This document shows, one piece after another, positions 16,624 through 25,197 of a DNA stretch of 64,000 nucleotides. Each line of letters begins with the position of its first letter. The stretch's first letter is position 1. Both the position numbers and the translations under genes were made by a program. The DNA is from Halalkalicoccus paucihalophilus (GTDB lineage Archaea > Halobacteriota > Halobacteria > Halobacteriales > Halalkalicoccaceae), in NCBI RefSeq assembly GCF_001593955.1, contig NZ_LTAZ01000005.1:458001-522000 (forward strand). Direction: 5' to 3'. Below the pieces are notes generated by a model that did no database searches, had not been told where the DNA came from, and saw only the letters and a list, made by a program, of their open reading frames with translations.

Positions 16624-18330
16624 CTATCGTGCCAACCCGACGGTCTCCTGATACCGACCGTGTTCGGTCTCGAAGACGTCCATGATCTCACCCATCGTCG
16701 CGTAGGCTTTGACGGCGTCGACGATGTGGGGCATGACGTTCTCACCGTCCTGAATCGCTCGCTGGAGCGAATCGAGGTGCGCCTCGACGGCCTCGTCGTC
16801 GCGCTCCGATTTGACCGCCTTTAATCGTTCCGTCTGGTGGTCGTAGGCGGCTTGCTCGTCGACGTGCAGCACGTCGGGGCTGGTGTCCTCCTCAAGGGTG
16901 TATCTGTTAACGCCGACGACGACCTCCTCGCCCGCTTCGACGCGCTCTTGGTACTCGTAGGAGGCATCCTGGATCTCGCGGTGGAAGTACCCCTCGGAAA
17001 TCCCTCGGAGGACACCATCACGTACCGATCCGTCGCCCATCTCGCGGATCTCCTCCAGATACTCCATCGTCCGGCGTTCGGTCTCGTCGGTGAGCGCCTC
17101 GACGGCGAAACTCCCGCCGAGGGGGTCGACGATGTCGGCCGCACCGGACTCCTCGGCGATGATTTGCTGGGTCCTGAGCGCGACCCGGACTGCCTCCTCC
17201 GAGGGGAGCGCAAGCGCCTCGTCGAAGGAGTTGGTGTGGAGCGACTGGGTCCCGCCGAAGACGCCCGCAAGCGCCTGAATCGTCACGCGGACGACGTTGT
17301 TCAGGGGTTGTTGGGCCGTCAGGCTCTGGCCGGCCGTCTGCGTGTGGAACTTCATCTGTTTCGAACGGGGGTCTTGCGCGCCGTACCACTCGTCCATGAC
17401 GGTGGCGTAGATCCGCCGGCCCGCGCGGTATTTCGCGACCTCCTCGAAGATCGAGTTGTGCGAGTTGAAGAAAAAGGACAGTTGAGGGGCGAAGTCGTCG
17501 ATATCGAGTCCGCGCTCGAGACAGTCTTCGACGTAGGCAAAGCCGTCCGCGAGGGTGAACGCGAGCTCCTGGACCGCCGTCGAACCCGCCTCGCGGATGT
17601 GGTAGCCCGAGATCGAGACGGGTTTGAAGTTCGGGGTCTCCTCGACCGCGAACTCGATGGTGTCGGTCACGATTCTGAGGGACGGCTCCGGGGGGACGAC
17701 CCACTCCTTCTGGGCGATGAACTCCTTCAGCATGTCGTTCTGTAGCGTTCCTCTCACCTCCTCTCGGGGGACTCCCTGTTGGTCCGCGAGAGCGACGTAC
17801 ATCGCGTAGATCACGGCGGCGCTGGGATTGATCGTAAACGAGGTCGAGACCTCCCCGATGTCGATCCCGTCGAACAGGACCTCCATGTCCCGCAGGGTGT
17901 CGACGGCGACGCCCTCCTTGCCGACTTCGCCCTCCGAGAGGGGATCGTCCGAGTCCTTGCCCATTAGGCTGGGCATATCGAAGGCGACCGATAATCCTGT
18001 TTGGCCCTCGTCGGTCAGGTAGTGAAAACGTTCGTTGGTCTCCTCCGCGGTGCCAAAGCCTGCAAACTGGCGCATCGTCCACGTCCGACCGCGATACATG
18101 GTCGGATACACCCCCCGAGTGTACGGCTCCTTGCCCGGAAACCCGAGGTCCTCGCCGTAGTTCAGATCGGAGATATCTGTAGGCGTGTAGAGCCGGTCGA
18201 CCTCGAGGTTCGAGACGGTCGCAAACCTCTCCTTTCGCTCGCCATGACGGTCGAGTACTGGTTCGAGAGTGCCGTCCTCCCAGCGTCGCTTCTGTTCGCG
18301 GATGTCCGAAAGCTCCTCGTCGTTGTACAT
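16624..18330 (-). CDS. Methylmalonyl-CoA mutase large (catalytic) subunit
   Basis: 568 residues forming the substrate-binding barrel of the B12 enzyme that interconverts methylmalonyl-CoA and succinyl-CoA. Visible hallmarks: RTWTMRQFAGFGTAEETN, TSFTINPSAAVIYAMYVAL, FFFNSHNSIFEEVAKYRAGR, QTAGQSLTAQQPLNN and GTQSLHTNSFDEAL. The B12-binding domain is absent, as in archaea where it is a separate small subunit; that gene is not in this window. Start at 18330 (MYNDEELSDIREQ) fits the family; upstream in-frame codons at 18357 or 18378 are alternatives. Neighbouring acyl-CoA genes point to propionyl-CoA or odd-chain/branched acid metabolism. Confidence 0.95.
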   Translation of the reverse strand: MYNDEELSDIREQKRRWEDGTLEPVLDRHGERKERFATVSNLEVDRLYTPTDISDLNYGEDLGFPGKEPYTRGVYPTMYRGRTWTMRQFAGFGTAEETNERFHYLTDEGQTGLSVAFDMPSLMGKDSDDPLSEGEVGKEGVAVDTLRDMEVLFDGIDIGEVSTSFTINPSAAVIYAMYVALADQQGVPREEVRGTLQNDMLKEFIAQKEWVVPPEPSLRIVTDTIEFAVEETPNFKPVSISGYHIREAGSTAVQELAFTLADGFAYVEDCLERGLDIDDFAPQLSFFFNSHNSIFEEVAKYRAGRRIYATVMDEWYGAQDPRSKQMKFHTQTAGQSLTAQQPLNNVVRVTIQALAGVFGGTQSLHTNSFDEALALPSEEAVRVALRTQQIIAEESGAADIVDPLGGSFAVEALTDETERRTMEYLEEIREMGDGSVRDGVLRGISEGYFHREIQDASYEYQERVEAGEEVVVGVNRYTLEEDTSPDVLHVDEQAAYDHQTERLKAVKSERDDEAVEAHLDSLQRAIQDGENVMPHIVDAVKAYATMGEIMDVFETEHGRYQETVGLAR

Positions 18331-18478
<148 letters not shown>

Positions 18479-18636
18479 ATGGTCCGCTATCCCGACTGGT
18501 GCTGTCAACACTGTGGTGAACCGCTCGTACCGTGCCCTGTCTGAACTGCATTCAGCTCGATCGGATGGAGAAAGAAGAGGACGACTCGCGGGGCTCGTCG
18601 ACCGAAGGCGAGCGCGTCGTCGCCACCACGAAGTAG
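18479..18636 (+). pseudogene. Small zinc-ribbon gene with a frameshift
   Basis: From ATG 18479 the frame reads MVRYPDWCCQHCGEPLVPCP and hits TGA at 18542. Shifting frame near VPC gives VPCLNC then IQLDRMEKEEDDSRGSS, ending TAG at 18634-18636. Together the two frames resemble a 50-residue haloarchaeal zinc microprotein with paired CxxC knuckles and an acidic tail. Either the gene is broken by one indel, or only the 21-residue first part is made. It partly fills the gap between two minus-strand metabolic genes. Confidence 0.5.
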
Positions 18637-18637
18637 C

Positions 18638-19837
18638 TCAGTACGACCGCTCCATCCCGAGGACGTTCTCCCCGAGGAAGTTGAGTGCGAGCTGTTGGGT
18701 GATCGGCACGAGCCGCGTGAGTCGTGCCTCCCGGAAGTACCGTTCGACGTCGTACTCGCGGGCGATTCCGAACCCACCGTGGGTCTGGACGGCCGCGTCG
18801 GCCGCCTCGAAGGCCGCCTCGCTCGCGAGGTACTTCGCGACGTTTGCGCGCGCGCCGAGGTCCACCCCGGATTCGGAAGCCGCGGCGTCGGCGCCGTTGT
18901 AGACCACGGCCTTTGCGGCCTGCACCCGGGCATAGGCCGCTGCCAGCGGGTGTTGGATCGCCTGATTCGTCCCGATCGACCGGCCGAATACCTCGCGCTG
19001 ATTCGCGTAAGCGACGCCCGCGTCGAGTGCCGCCTCGCCCAGCCCCACACACTCGGCGGCGATCACGAGCCGCTCCTCGTTGAGCCCGTCGAGCATCTGG
19101 TAGAACCCGCGGCCCTCCTCGCCGATGAGGCGGTCCTCGGGGACGCGAAGTCCCTCGAACCAGCATTCATACGAGTGGACGGCGTTGCTCGCGGTCTTCT
19201 CGATCGGCTCGATCTCGAGTGCTCCGTTCGAGAGCGCCTCGTCGATGTCGACGAGGAACATCGAGATCCCCCGCGTGCGCTTTTCGACGTCCTCTCTCGG
19301 CGTGGTCCGGGCCATTAACACGAGGTAGTCGCTCGCGTCCACCCGCGAGGTCCAGATCTTCTGGCCGTCGATCACGTACTCCTCTCCCTCCTTTCGCGCG
19401 CGGGTCTCGATGGCCGTCGAGTCGGAACCCGCGTTCGGTTCGGTAAGACCGAACGCCTGTATCGAAACCTCGCCGCTTGCGACCTTCGGCAGGAGGTCGT
19501 TCTTCAGGTCCTCGCTCCCGTACTCGACGAGCGAGACGGAGTTGTAGATCCCGCCGTGGACCGACTGGGCGGCACTGAACCCCCCGCCGCTCGCGGCGAT
19601 CTCCTCCATCATCACGACCGTCTCCGGCGTGCCCATCCCCGCCCCGCCGTACTCCTCTGGGATCAACGCGCCGAACCAGCCGTGCTCGGCGAGCGCGTCG
19701 GCGAACTCGTATGGATACTCGCCGTTTCTATCGCGCTCGCGCCAGTAGGCCTCGTTGAAGTCCGCACAGATCTCGCGGATCGAGTCCCGAACGAGGCGCT
19801 GTTGGTCCGACAGCTCTACCGTGTCACGCTGGATCAT
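18638..19837 (-). CDS. Acyl-CoA dehydrogenase
   Basis: A 399-residue flavoprotein that oxidises acyl-CoA to the enoyl-CoA, passing electrons to an electron-transfer flavoprotein. The N-terminal helical domain includes GWFGALIPEEYGGAGMG. The FAD/substrate segment shows QAFGLTEPNAGSDSTAIET and VIDGQKIWTS. The C-terminal domain has YANQREVFGRSIGTNQAIQH and QTHGGFGIAREYDVERYFRE, where the Glu in the family's catalytic region lies. Length and motif order are normal. It is between the mutase gene and the MmgE/PrpD gene on the same strand, suggesting branched-chain or short-chain acid catabolism. Confidence 0.94.
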   Translation of the reverse strand: MIQRDTVELSDQQRLVRDSIREICADFNEAYWRERDRNGEYPYEFADALAEHGWFGALIPEEYGGAGMGTPETVVMMEEIAASGGGFSAAQSVHGGIYNSVSLVEYGSEDLKNDLLPKVASGEVSIQAFGLTEPNAGSDSTAIETRARKEGEEYVIDGQKIWTSRVDASDYLVLMARTTPREDVEKRTRGISMFLVDIDEALSNGALEIEPIEKTASNAVHSYECWFEGLRVPEDRLIGEEGRGFYQMLDGLNEERLVIAAECVGLGEAALDAGVAYANQREVFGRSIGTNQAIQHPLAAAYARVQAAKAVVYNGADAAASESGVDLGARANVAKYLASEAAFEAADAAVQTHGGFGIAREYDVERYFREARLTRLVPITQQLALNFLGENVLGMERSY

Positions 19838-19910
19838 AGCTCGAATAGCCGCTACATAACTATACGCCTACGGGATGGCGTCGATCGTGCCGATTTTCGA
19901 CGCCGGGCGT

Positions 19911-21236
19911 TCAGAGCGCCTCGGAGACGTCGAGCAACGTGGCTATCGAGCCCGCTTCGGCGAACCCGCCGAGGTCGTCGTAGAGCCGTTCGGCACGCTC
20001 GCGTTCGAGCGTCCGGGTCGCACAGTCGAGGAACTTCGCCCGCCGGCGGGACTCCGAGAGCGGATCCTCGTGCGTGCCCGGCGGGTTCTCCTGTCGGCGT
20101 TCGACCGATCCCGCGGAGCTCTCGATGCGGACGGTCGCAGTGTGATCGTCGTATGCGAGGTCTGGTTCGACCCGGAACGTGACGCGCTCGCGAAGGCGCT
20201 GGACGGCCGGATCCGACAGCGCCGGCTCCTCGAAGGTCGCCAGATCCACCCGATCGCGCGCGAGCGCGCTCGCAACGGCGTACTCCATCGAGAACTTCGC
20301 CTCCAGTCCCGTCTCCGGATCCGAATGGGCGAGCGCGTCGGCCGCCCCCCGTGAGGCTTCGACGGTGATCGCCTCGACTTCCGTCGGGCTGATCCCGTGT
20401 TGGGCCGCGAGCGACTGGGTCGCGGCGATCGCCGTATGAGTGAAGTAGCAACACGGGTAGGCCTTGGTGTGGATACCACGCTCGTCGATGTACCACCCTT
20501 CGGACGGTTCGACTTCGTGTGGCCGGCCATACAGGTCGAGAAAGCCCCCCTCGCCACCGATCGCCTCGGCGTCGGCAGTTACCCCGTCGCTCGCGAGCAG
20601 TGCGGCGGTGAGCCCCGAACGGGCGGCGAAACCGGCATGCATCGGCTTGGTCATCGAGCCGAAGTTGCGTTTCAGCCCCGCGGGCGTCGAGGCGGCGATA
20701 CAGAGTGCGTTTCTCGTCTCCTCGGGAGCGAGATCGAGAAGCCACGCCGCGACCGCGGCCGCGCCGAACGCCCCGAAGGTGGCCGTCGCGTGCCACCCCG
20801 TTTCGTAGTGGTCGGGACTGATCGGCGCGGCCACCGTGCTCATAACCTCGAACCCTGCGACGTAGGCGGCGATGGCCTCCCGGCCGCTCGCGTCCGTCTC
20901 GCCCACGAGCGCGAGGATCGGCGGGACGAGCACCACGCTCGGGTGGCCGTCGATCGCCCACGAGAGGTCGTCGTAATCGAGCGCGTGGCCCGCCGCCCCC
21001 AGCGCGAGGGCGTGTTCCGGGTCCGCTCGTCCGGCGAGCGCCACCAATCCGCCGTCGGGGAGCCACCGTGAGACGGATCTGCCTACCTCGGTCGAGAAAC
21101 TCGCGAGTGTCACGCCGACCGTGTCGACGAACGCCCGCTCGACGGCTTTCGTCGTCGGTTCGCCGATGGCTTCCGAATCGAGATCCGTGACGATCGCCGT
21201 CAGACGCGATTCGACTGCGGGGGGTGTCGTAGCCAT
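19911..21236 (-). CDS. MmgE/PrpD family protein
   Basis: A 441-residue protein of the 2-methylcitrate dehydratase-like family. Family features include an N-terminal helical bundle (TTKAVERAFVDTVGVTLASF), LGAAGHALDYDD, the HATATFGAFGAAAVAAWLL segment and the YPCCYFTHTAIAA stretch around the active site. PrpD-type enzymes dehydrate 2-methylcitrate, and related members act on other hydroxyacids. Context with propionate-type genes makes a dehydratase role plausible, but the substrate is not determined. The stop lies 73 bp from the acyl-CoA dehydrogenase start, on the same strand. Confidence 0.88.
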   Translation of the reverse strand: MATTPPAVESRLTAIVTDLDSEAIGEPTTKAVERAFVDTVGVTLASFSTEVGRSVSRWLPDGGLVALAGRADPEHALALGAAGHALDYDDLSWAIDGHPSVVLVPPILALVGETDASGREAIAAYVAGFEVMSTVAAPISPDHYETGWHATATFGAFGAAAVAAWLLDLAPEETRNALCIAASTPAGLKRNFGSMTKPMHAGFAARSGLTAALLASDGVTADAEAIGGEGGFLDLYGRPHEVEPSEGWYIDERGIHTKAYPCCYFTHTAIAATQSLAAQHGISPTEVEAITVEASRGAADALAHSDPETGLEAKFSMEYAVASALARDRVDLATFEEPALSDPAVQRLRERVTFRVEPDLAYDDHTATVRIESSAGSVERRQENPPGTHEDPLSESRRRAKFLDCATRTLERERAERLYDDLGGFAEAGSIATLLDVSEAL

Positions 21237-21271
21237 ACCGGTCTCTCGGGCGGTTCGGTCATAAAACGGGG

Positions 21272-22069
21272 TTACTGGAGGCGTTTCGTCGTCTCGACGA
21301 GCGGGTGGCGCGCGTAATCGACCACCGTGATGTCCGAGATCGACGAGAGTCCCTCCTTGCAGGCGGTCCGTTCCATCCCGAGTTCGATCTCCTCGTCGAT
21401 GACGATCACGTAGGCGTCCATCTCCTCGATGTCGAGTGTATCGGCGGCCATAGCGCGATGGTGTCCATCGGCCAGCAGGAGACGGCCGTCGACGTCGATC
21501 ACGACGAGCGGTTCTGCGAGTCCGTGTTCGAGTTCGTATCGCCGCCCTTCGAGTTCGTCGGCATACACCTTTCCCTGTGTGGGAACGAGGTTCGAAAGCG
21601 AGATCGTTCGGCGTTCCTCGCCGACGGAGATGTCGTGGATGCTTTCGAGGGTGCGGATCAGTTTCCCGACCTTCTCGGGGGTGGCGCGTTCGATCTGACT
21701 GCGGATCACGTCGGCGTTCGAGATGATTCCTACCAAGTTGCCCGCGTCGTCGACGACCGGGAGTTTCTGGATCCCCGACCGGAGGATGACCCGGGCGGCG
21801 TCGGTGACCTTCATCTGAGGATGGGCGACGACGAGATCCGTACTCATCACCTTGAACAGCGGTTCCTCGTCGTCCGCCAACAGCAGATCGCGTGCACTGA
21901 TGAACCCCTCGACGCGCCGGCCATCACAAACGGGAAAGCCGCTGTGTTCGTCGCTTTCGGCGATGCGGGCGGCCACCTCGCCGACGGTCGTATCCGGCGA
22001 AACCGTCGCCACGTCGCGGGTCATATACTCGTTGACACGTGGTTTTCCGTCCGTGACGCCTGCGTTCAT
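21272..22069 (-). CDS. CBS domain pair fused to a ParB/sulfiredoxin-like domain
   Basis: 265 residues. Two CBS domains (about 11-65 and 72-128; YMTRDVATVSPDTTVGEVA and GIQKLPVVDDAGNLVGIIS) form a nucleotide-sensing module. A ParB-like domain (about 155-235) follows, with LLLADGHHRAMAAD; the DGHHR motif is at 201-205. In archaea, related CBS-ParB architectures include the ADP-dependent free serine kinase SerK of Thermococcus, so a small-molecule kinase regulated by adenine nucleotides is one possibility; a DNA-linked role is another. The C-terminal 30 residues include Cys237 or thereabouts (ERTACKEGLSSIS). No operon partner is obvious. Confidence 0.8.
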   Translation of the reverse strand: MNAGVTDGKPRVNEYMTRDVATVSPDTTVGEVAARIAESDEHSGFPVCDGRRVEGFISARDLLLADDEEPLFKVMSTDLVVAHPQMKVTDAARVILRSGIQKLPVVDDAGNLVGIISNADVIRSQIERATPEKVGKLIRTLESIHDISVGEERRTISLSNLVPTQGKVYADELEGRRYELEHGLAEPLVVIDVDGRLLLADGHHRAMAADTLDIEEMDAYVIVIDEEIELGMERTACKEGLSSISDITVVDYARHPLVETTKRLQ

Positions 22070-22112
22070 AACTGCCAGACGGTAGCGGGTCGCAAAAACC
22101 TCACGCTACCCG

Positions 22113-23591
22113 TTAGTTCGCCTCCGGCTGCCAGTCGTTCGAACCGATCGGAGGCCGTGGCTCCGGCTCGTCGCGGACCGAAATCGCCTCGAAAAAGCGC
22201 TCGTCGATCACCTCACGGATGATCTCGGTCAACAGTTCCTCGTCGTCCTCGATCTCCTCGCCGAGAAAGCCGAGCGGGATCTGCGCGCCGGCCATCCCCG
22301 CGTGACCGCCCGCGCTCCCGATCTGGTCGAACGCGTCGCGCAACATCCCGCCGATGTCGAGGTCCGTTCCGCGCGCTCTGGCGGAGATATAAATAGTTCC
22401 GTCGACGAAGCCGTAGATGAGCGTCGCGACGACTCCCTCCATGTTCAGGAGGTGATCAGCCGCCTGTGCGAGGGCGTCGCGATCACGAAGGGTGCCGATA
22501 CAGGTCGTACAGATACCGTCTCGAACGCGGCTGTTGCTGATCGCACGCGCGAGGGTATCGAAGGTCTCCGGACTGATCGTGGGCCGTTCGATCTGCTCGA
22601 GGACGTCGATATCGACGTGGGGCTGCAGCGTCGTTGCCGCCTCGAAATCCAGCCGAGAGACGCCCCGCGAGAAATCGTTGGTATCGGTACGGATCCCGAA
22701 GAGGAGTGCAGTCGCCAGTTCCTCGTCCATCTCGACCTCCAGTGCGTCGAAGTATTCGACGAGCATCGTGCTCGTCGAGCCGATGTCGTATCTGACGTCG
22801 AGATGGTGGGCTTCGACCGGTCCCGGCGAGGGATGATGGTCGATCACGACGTCTATCGGGGTGTCCTCGGGAAGCTGATCGTTGACGCCGGGCAAGGAGT
22901 GATCGACCAGCGCGATCGCATCGAGTGGCTCGGTTTCGGCCGGGTCGTCGAGTTCGATGAGGTCGCTATCGAGCCCAAGGACGTTGACCAGCGCACGGTT
23001 CTCCTGGTGGGTGATGTCCCCGAAGTAGTACGCGTTGGCCTCGATACCGACGGATCGTGCGAGCGTCGCGAGGGCGATCCCGCTCGCGATCGCGTCGGGA
23101 TCGGGGTTGTCGTGAAGCATCACCCCGAGTTCGCCCTCGACCCGCACGAGGAGCGATCGCAGGTGACGCGCACGCTCCGGGGCCTCGGCGACGATGGACT
23201 CGGCGGTGTACTCGTGGAAGGCGGTCGTCGGATCGAGGACCGTCTCGACCAGCCCTGCGAGCGTCTCCCTGTCGGCCTCGGTCGGCTCGTCACCGGTGTA
23301 GGCGACGATAGGAACCGAGTCGAAGACCTCGTGTGCCGCCCGTGCGATGGCGATGTTCCGTTGGGGCGAGTCCGTCCCGATGAAGACGCTCGTGACGGGT
23401 CCTCCGATTCCCGCGAGGACCGCGCGATCGGCCGGATCGGCGGCCGTCATCGTCACGTCGCGCTGCGGGAACTCGCGCTGTTCGGGATCCAGCGTGACGA
23501 CGTGGACCGTCCCACCCTGCTCCCGGGCGCGTTCGACCAGTGCGTGGCCGACGGTCCCGGCACCGCACCCGAGGAGCAGTCGAGAGACCAT
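22113..23591 (-). CDS. DHH-DHHA1 phosphoesterase with N-terminal TrkA-N-like domain
   Basis: 492 residues. The first 140 form a Rossmann-type domain (LLLGCGAGTVGHALVERA), similar to TrkA-N nucleotide-binding domains. The DHH catalytic core shows HDNPDPDA (160-167), an Asp at ALVDHS near 230, and DHHPSPG (251-257). The DHHA1 substrate domain carries GGHAGMAG (428-435). Such proteins hydrolyse short oligonucleotides or cyclic dinucleotides, like NrnA or GdpP-related enzymes, and some are RecJ-like. The Rossmann domain suggests regulation by a nucleotide. It is a stand-alone gene on the minus strand. Confidence 0.87.
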   Translation of the reverse strand: MVSRLLLGCGAGTVGHALVERAREQGGTVHVVTLDPEQREFPQRDVTMTAADPADRAVLAGIGGPVTSVFIGTDSPQRNIAIARAAHEVFDSVPIVAYTGDEPTEADRETLAGLVETVLDPTTAFHEYTAESIVAEAPERARHLRSLLVRVEGELGVMLHDNPDPDAIASGIALATLARSVGIEANAYYFGDITHQENRALVNVLGLDSDLIELDDPAETEPLDAIALVDHSLPGVNDQLPEDTPIDVVIDHHPSPGPVEAHHLDVRYDIGSTSTMLVEYFDALEVEMDEELATALLFGIRTDTNDFSRGVSRLDFEAATTLQPHVDIDVLEQIERPTISPETFDTLARAISNSRVRDGICTTCIGTLRDRDALAQAADHLLNMEGVVATLIYGFVDGTIYISARARGTDLDIGGMLRDAFDQIGSAGGHAGMAGAQIPLGFLGEEIEDDEELLTEIIREVIDERFFEAISVRDEPEPRPPIGSNDWQPEAN

Positions 23592-23712
23592 AACAGTACG
23601 CCGTAGCCCATCGACGCGCTAAAACCTACCGTCTCGGTGAATAGAAATCCCTCGAACGGGCCGAAGTGGTCGGCTACGATACACCCGCTCGTGGGCAGCC
23701 GAAACGAGCCGA

Positions 23713-25197
23713 TTACGCGAGCAGGGTGCTCGCGGCTGCCTGTGCGAGGTCGACGACCGGAAACGCCGGCAACAGCGCGATCGTCATGATCGCCGCGGCG
23801 ACGATCGCCACGTACAGCCCGACGGGCTGGCGCGAGACGTCGAATTCCCGAACCGGGTCCTCGATCAGGATCGCCTTGACCAGCCGTGAGTAGTAAAACA
23901 GCGACAGCGCGCTCGCGAGCGCGCCGACCGCCGCGAGCCACCAGTAGCCCGCACCGATCGCCGCCGTGAACAGGGCGTACTTCGAGAGGAATCCGCCGCC
24001 GATCGGGAGTCCGGCGAGGCTGAAGAGGAAGACCGTCATCGCCGCGCAGGCGATCGGGGCTCGGTGCCACAGGCCGTTGTAGTCCTCGAAGGTCCGCCCG
24101 ACGCCGCGGTACTCGGCGAGCGCGACGAAGAGGAACGCGCCGGTGTTCATGAAGCCGTAGACCAGCAGGTGCATCATCGCCGCGCCCATCACCGCGACGT
24201 CGTTACCGCCGCCCAGCGCCGCCAGCCCGATCAGCACGTAGCCGGCGTGGCCGACCGAGGAGTACGCGAGCATGCGTTTGACGTTCTCCTGCATCGCGGC
24301 GGCGAAGTTGCCCACGATCATCGTCACGACCGCGAGCACCTGGAAGATCAGTACCCAGTCGATCCCCAGTCCGACGACCGTCTCGAGGGGGAACCCCTCG
24401 ATGAACACGCGAAAGGCAATGACGAAGCCGGCGGCCTTCGACGCCGAGGAGAGGAAGGCACTGACGGGCGCGGGCGCGCCTTCGTAGGCCTCCGGCGCCC
24501 AGAAGTGAAACGGCACGGAGGCGGTCTTGTAGGCGACTCCGCCGACCAGCATCAGCACGCCGATCCCGAGGATTCCGATATTGTCGGTCTCTGCGACGCC
24601 CGCGGCGACCGCGTCGAGCTGGAGCGATCCGGTGACCGCGTAGACGAGGCTGATCCCGTAGACGAGGATCGCCGACGAGAGCGCGCCGATCAGGAAGTAC
24701 TTCAGTCCCGCTTCGATGCTGCCGCGGTTGTGCTTCAGGGACGCGACCAGCGCGAAGGAAGAGAGGCTCGAGAGTTCGATGGCGACGAACGCGACGACGA
24801 GGCTGTTCGCGTTGGCCATCAGCGCCATTCCTGTGGTCGCGAGCACGATCAACGAGTAGAACTCGCCCTTGTGCGGGTGGTCGTGGAGATAGTCGTAACT
24901 GCCGAGGACGACGAGCGCGGCCACGCTCGCGACGACGAACGTGAAAAAGAGGCTCATACCGTCGACAACCACCTGATCGGCGAGCAGGCTCAGCCCCTCA
25001 GGTCGGCCGACTCCTGTAAAGAAGTACCAGACCGAAACGGCGAGCGCACCGAGGATACCCGCGAGCGAGAGGCCCGCGAGCAATGCGTTGTTCGTCTCGC
25101 CCGGCTTGATGCTGTCCGCGAGGAACAGCACGAACGACGTCACCGCCAGTACGACGACCGGTGCGAGCGCGATCCACGTGGAGGCGTCGGTCACCAT
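23713..25197 (-). CDS. nuoN: NADH dehydrogenase-like complex subunit N
   Basis: A 494-residue antiporter-like membrane subunit with about 14 helices. The key membrane residues are in LVVAFVAIELSSLSSFALVA (Glu of TM5), LKYFLIGALSSAILVYG and MLAYSSVGHAGYVLIGL. It forms a proton channel module in the membrane arm of complex I. It is the last gene of the nuo operon and starts on the stop of nuoM (1-bp overlap at 25197). Length is normal for NuoN. Confidence 0.95.
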   Translation of the reverse strand: MVTDASTWIALAPVVVLAVTSFVLFLADSIKPGETNNALLAGLSLAGILGALAVSVWYFFTGVGRPEGLSLLADQVVVDGMSLFFTFVVASVAALVVLGSYDYLHDHPHKGEFYSLIVLATTGMALMANANSLVVAFVAIELSSLSSFALVASLKHNRGSIEAGLKYFLIGALSSAILVYGISLVYAVTGSLQLDAVAAGVAETDNIGILGIGVLMLVGGVAYKTASVPFHFWAPEAYEGAPAPVSAFLSSASKAAGFVIAFRVFIEGFPLETVVGLGIDWVLIFQVLAVVTMIVGNFAAAMQENVKRMLAYSSVGHAGYVLIGLAALGGGNDVAVMGAAMMHLLVYGFMNTGAFLFVALAEYRGVGRTFEDYNGLWHRAPIACAAMTVFLFSLAGLPIGGGFLSKYALFTAAIGAGYWWLAAVGALASALSLFYYSRLVKAILIEDPVREFDVSRQPVGLYVAIVAAAIMTIALLPAFPVVDLAQAAASTLLA

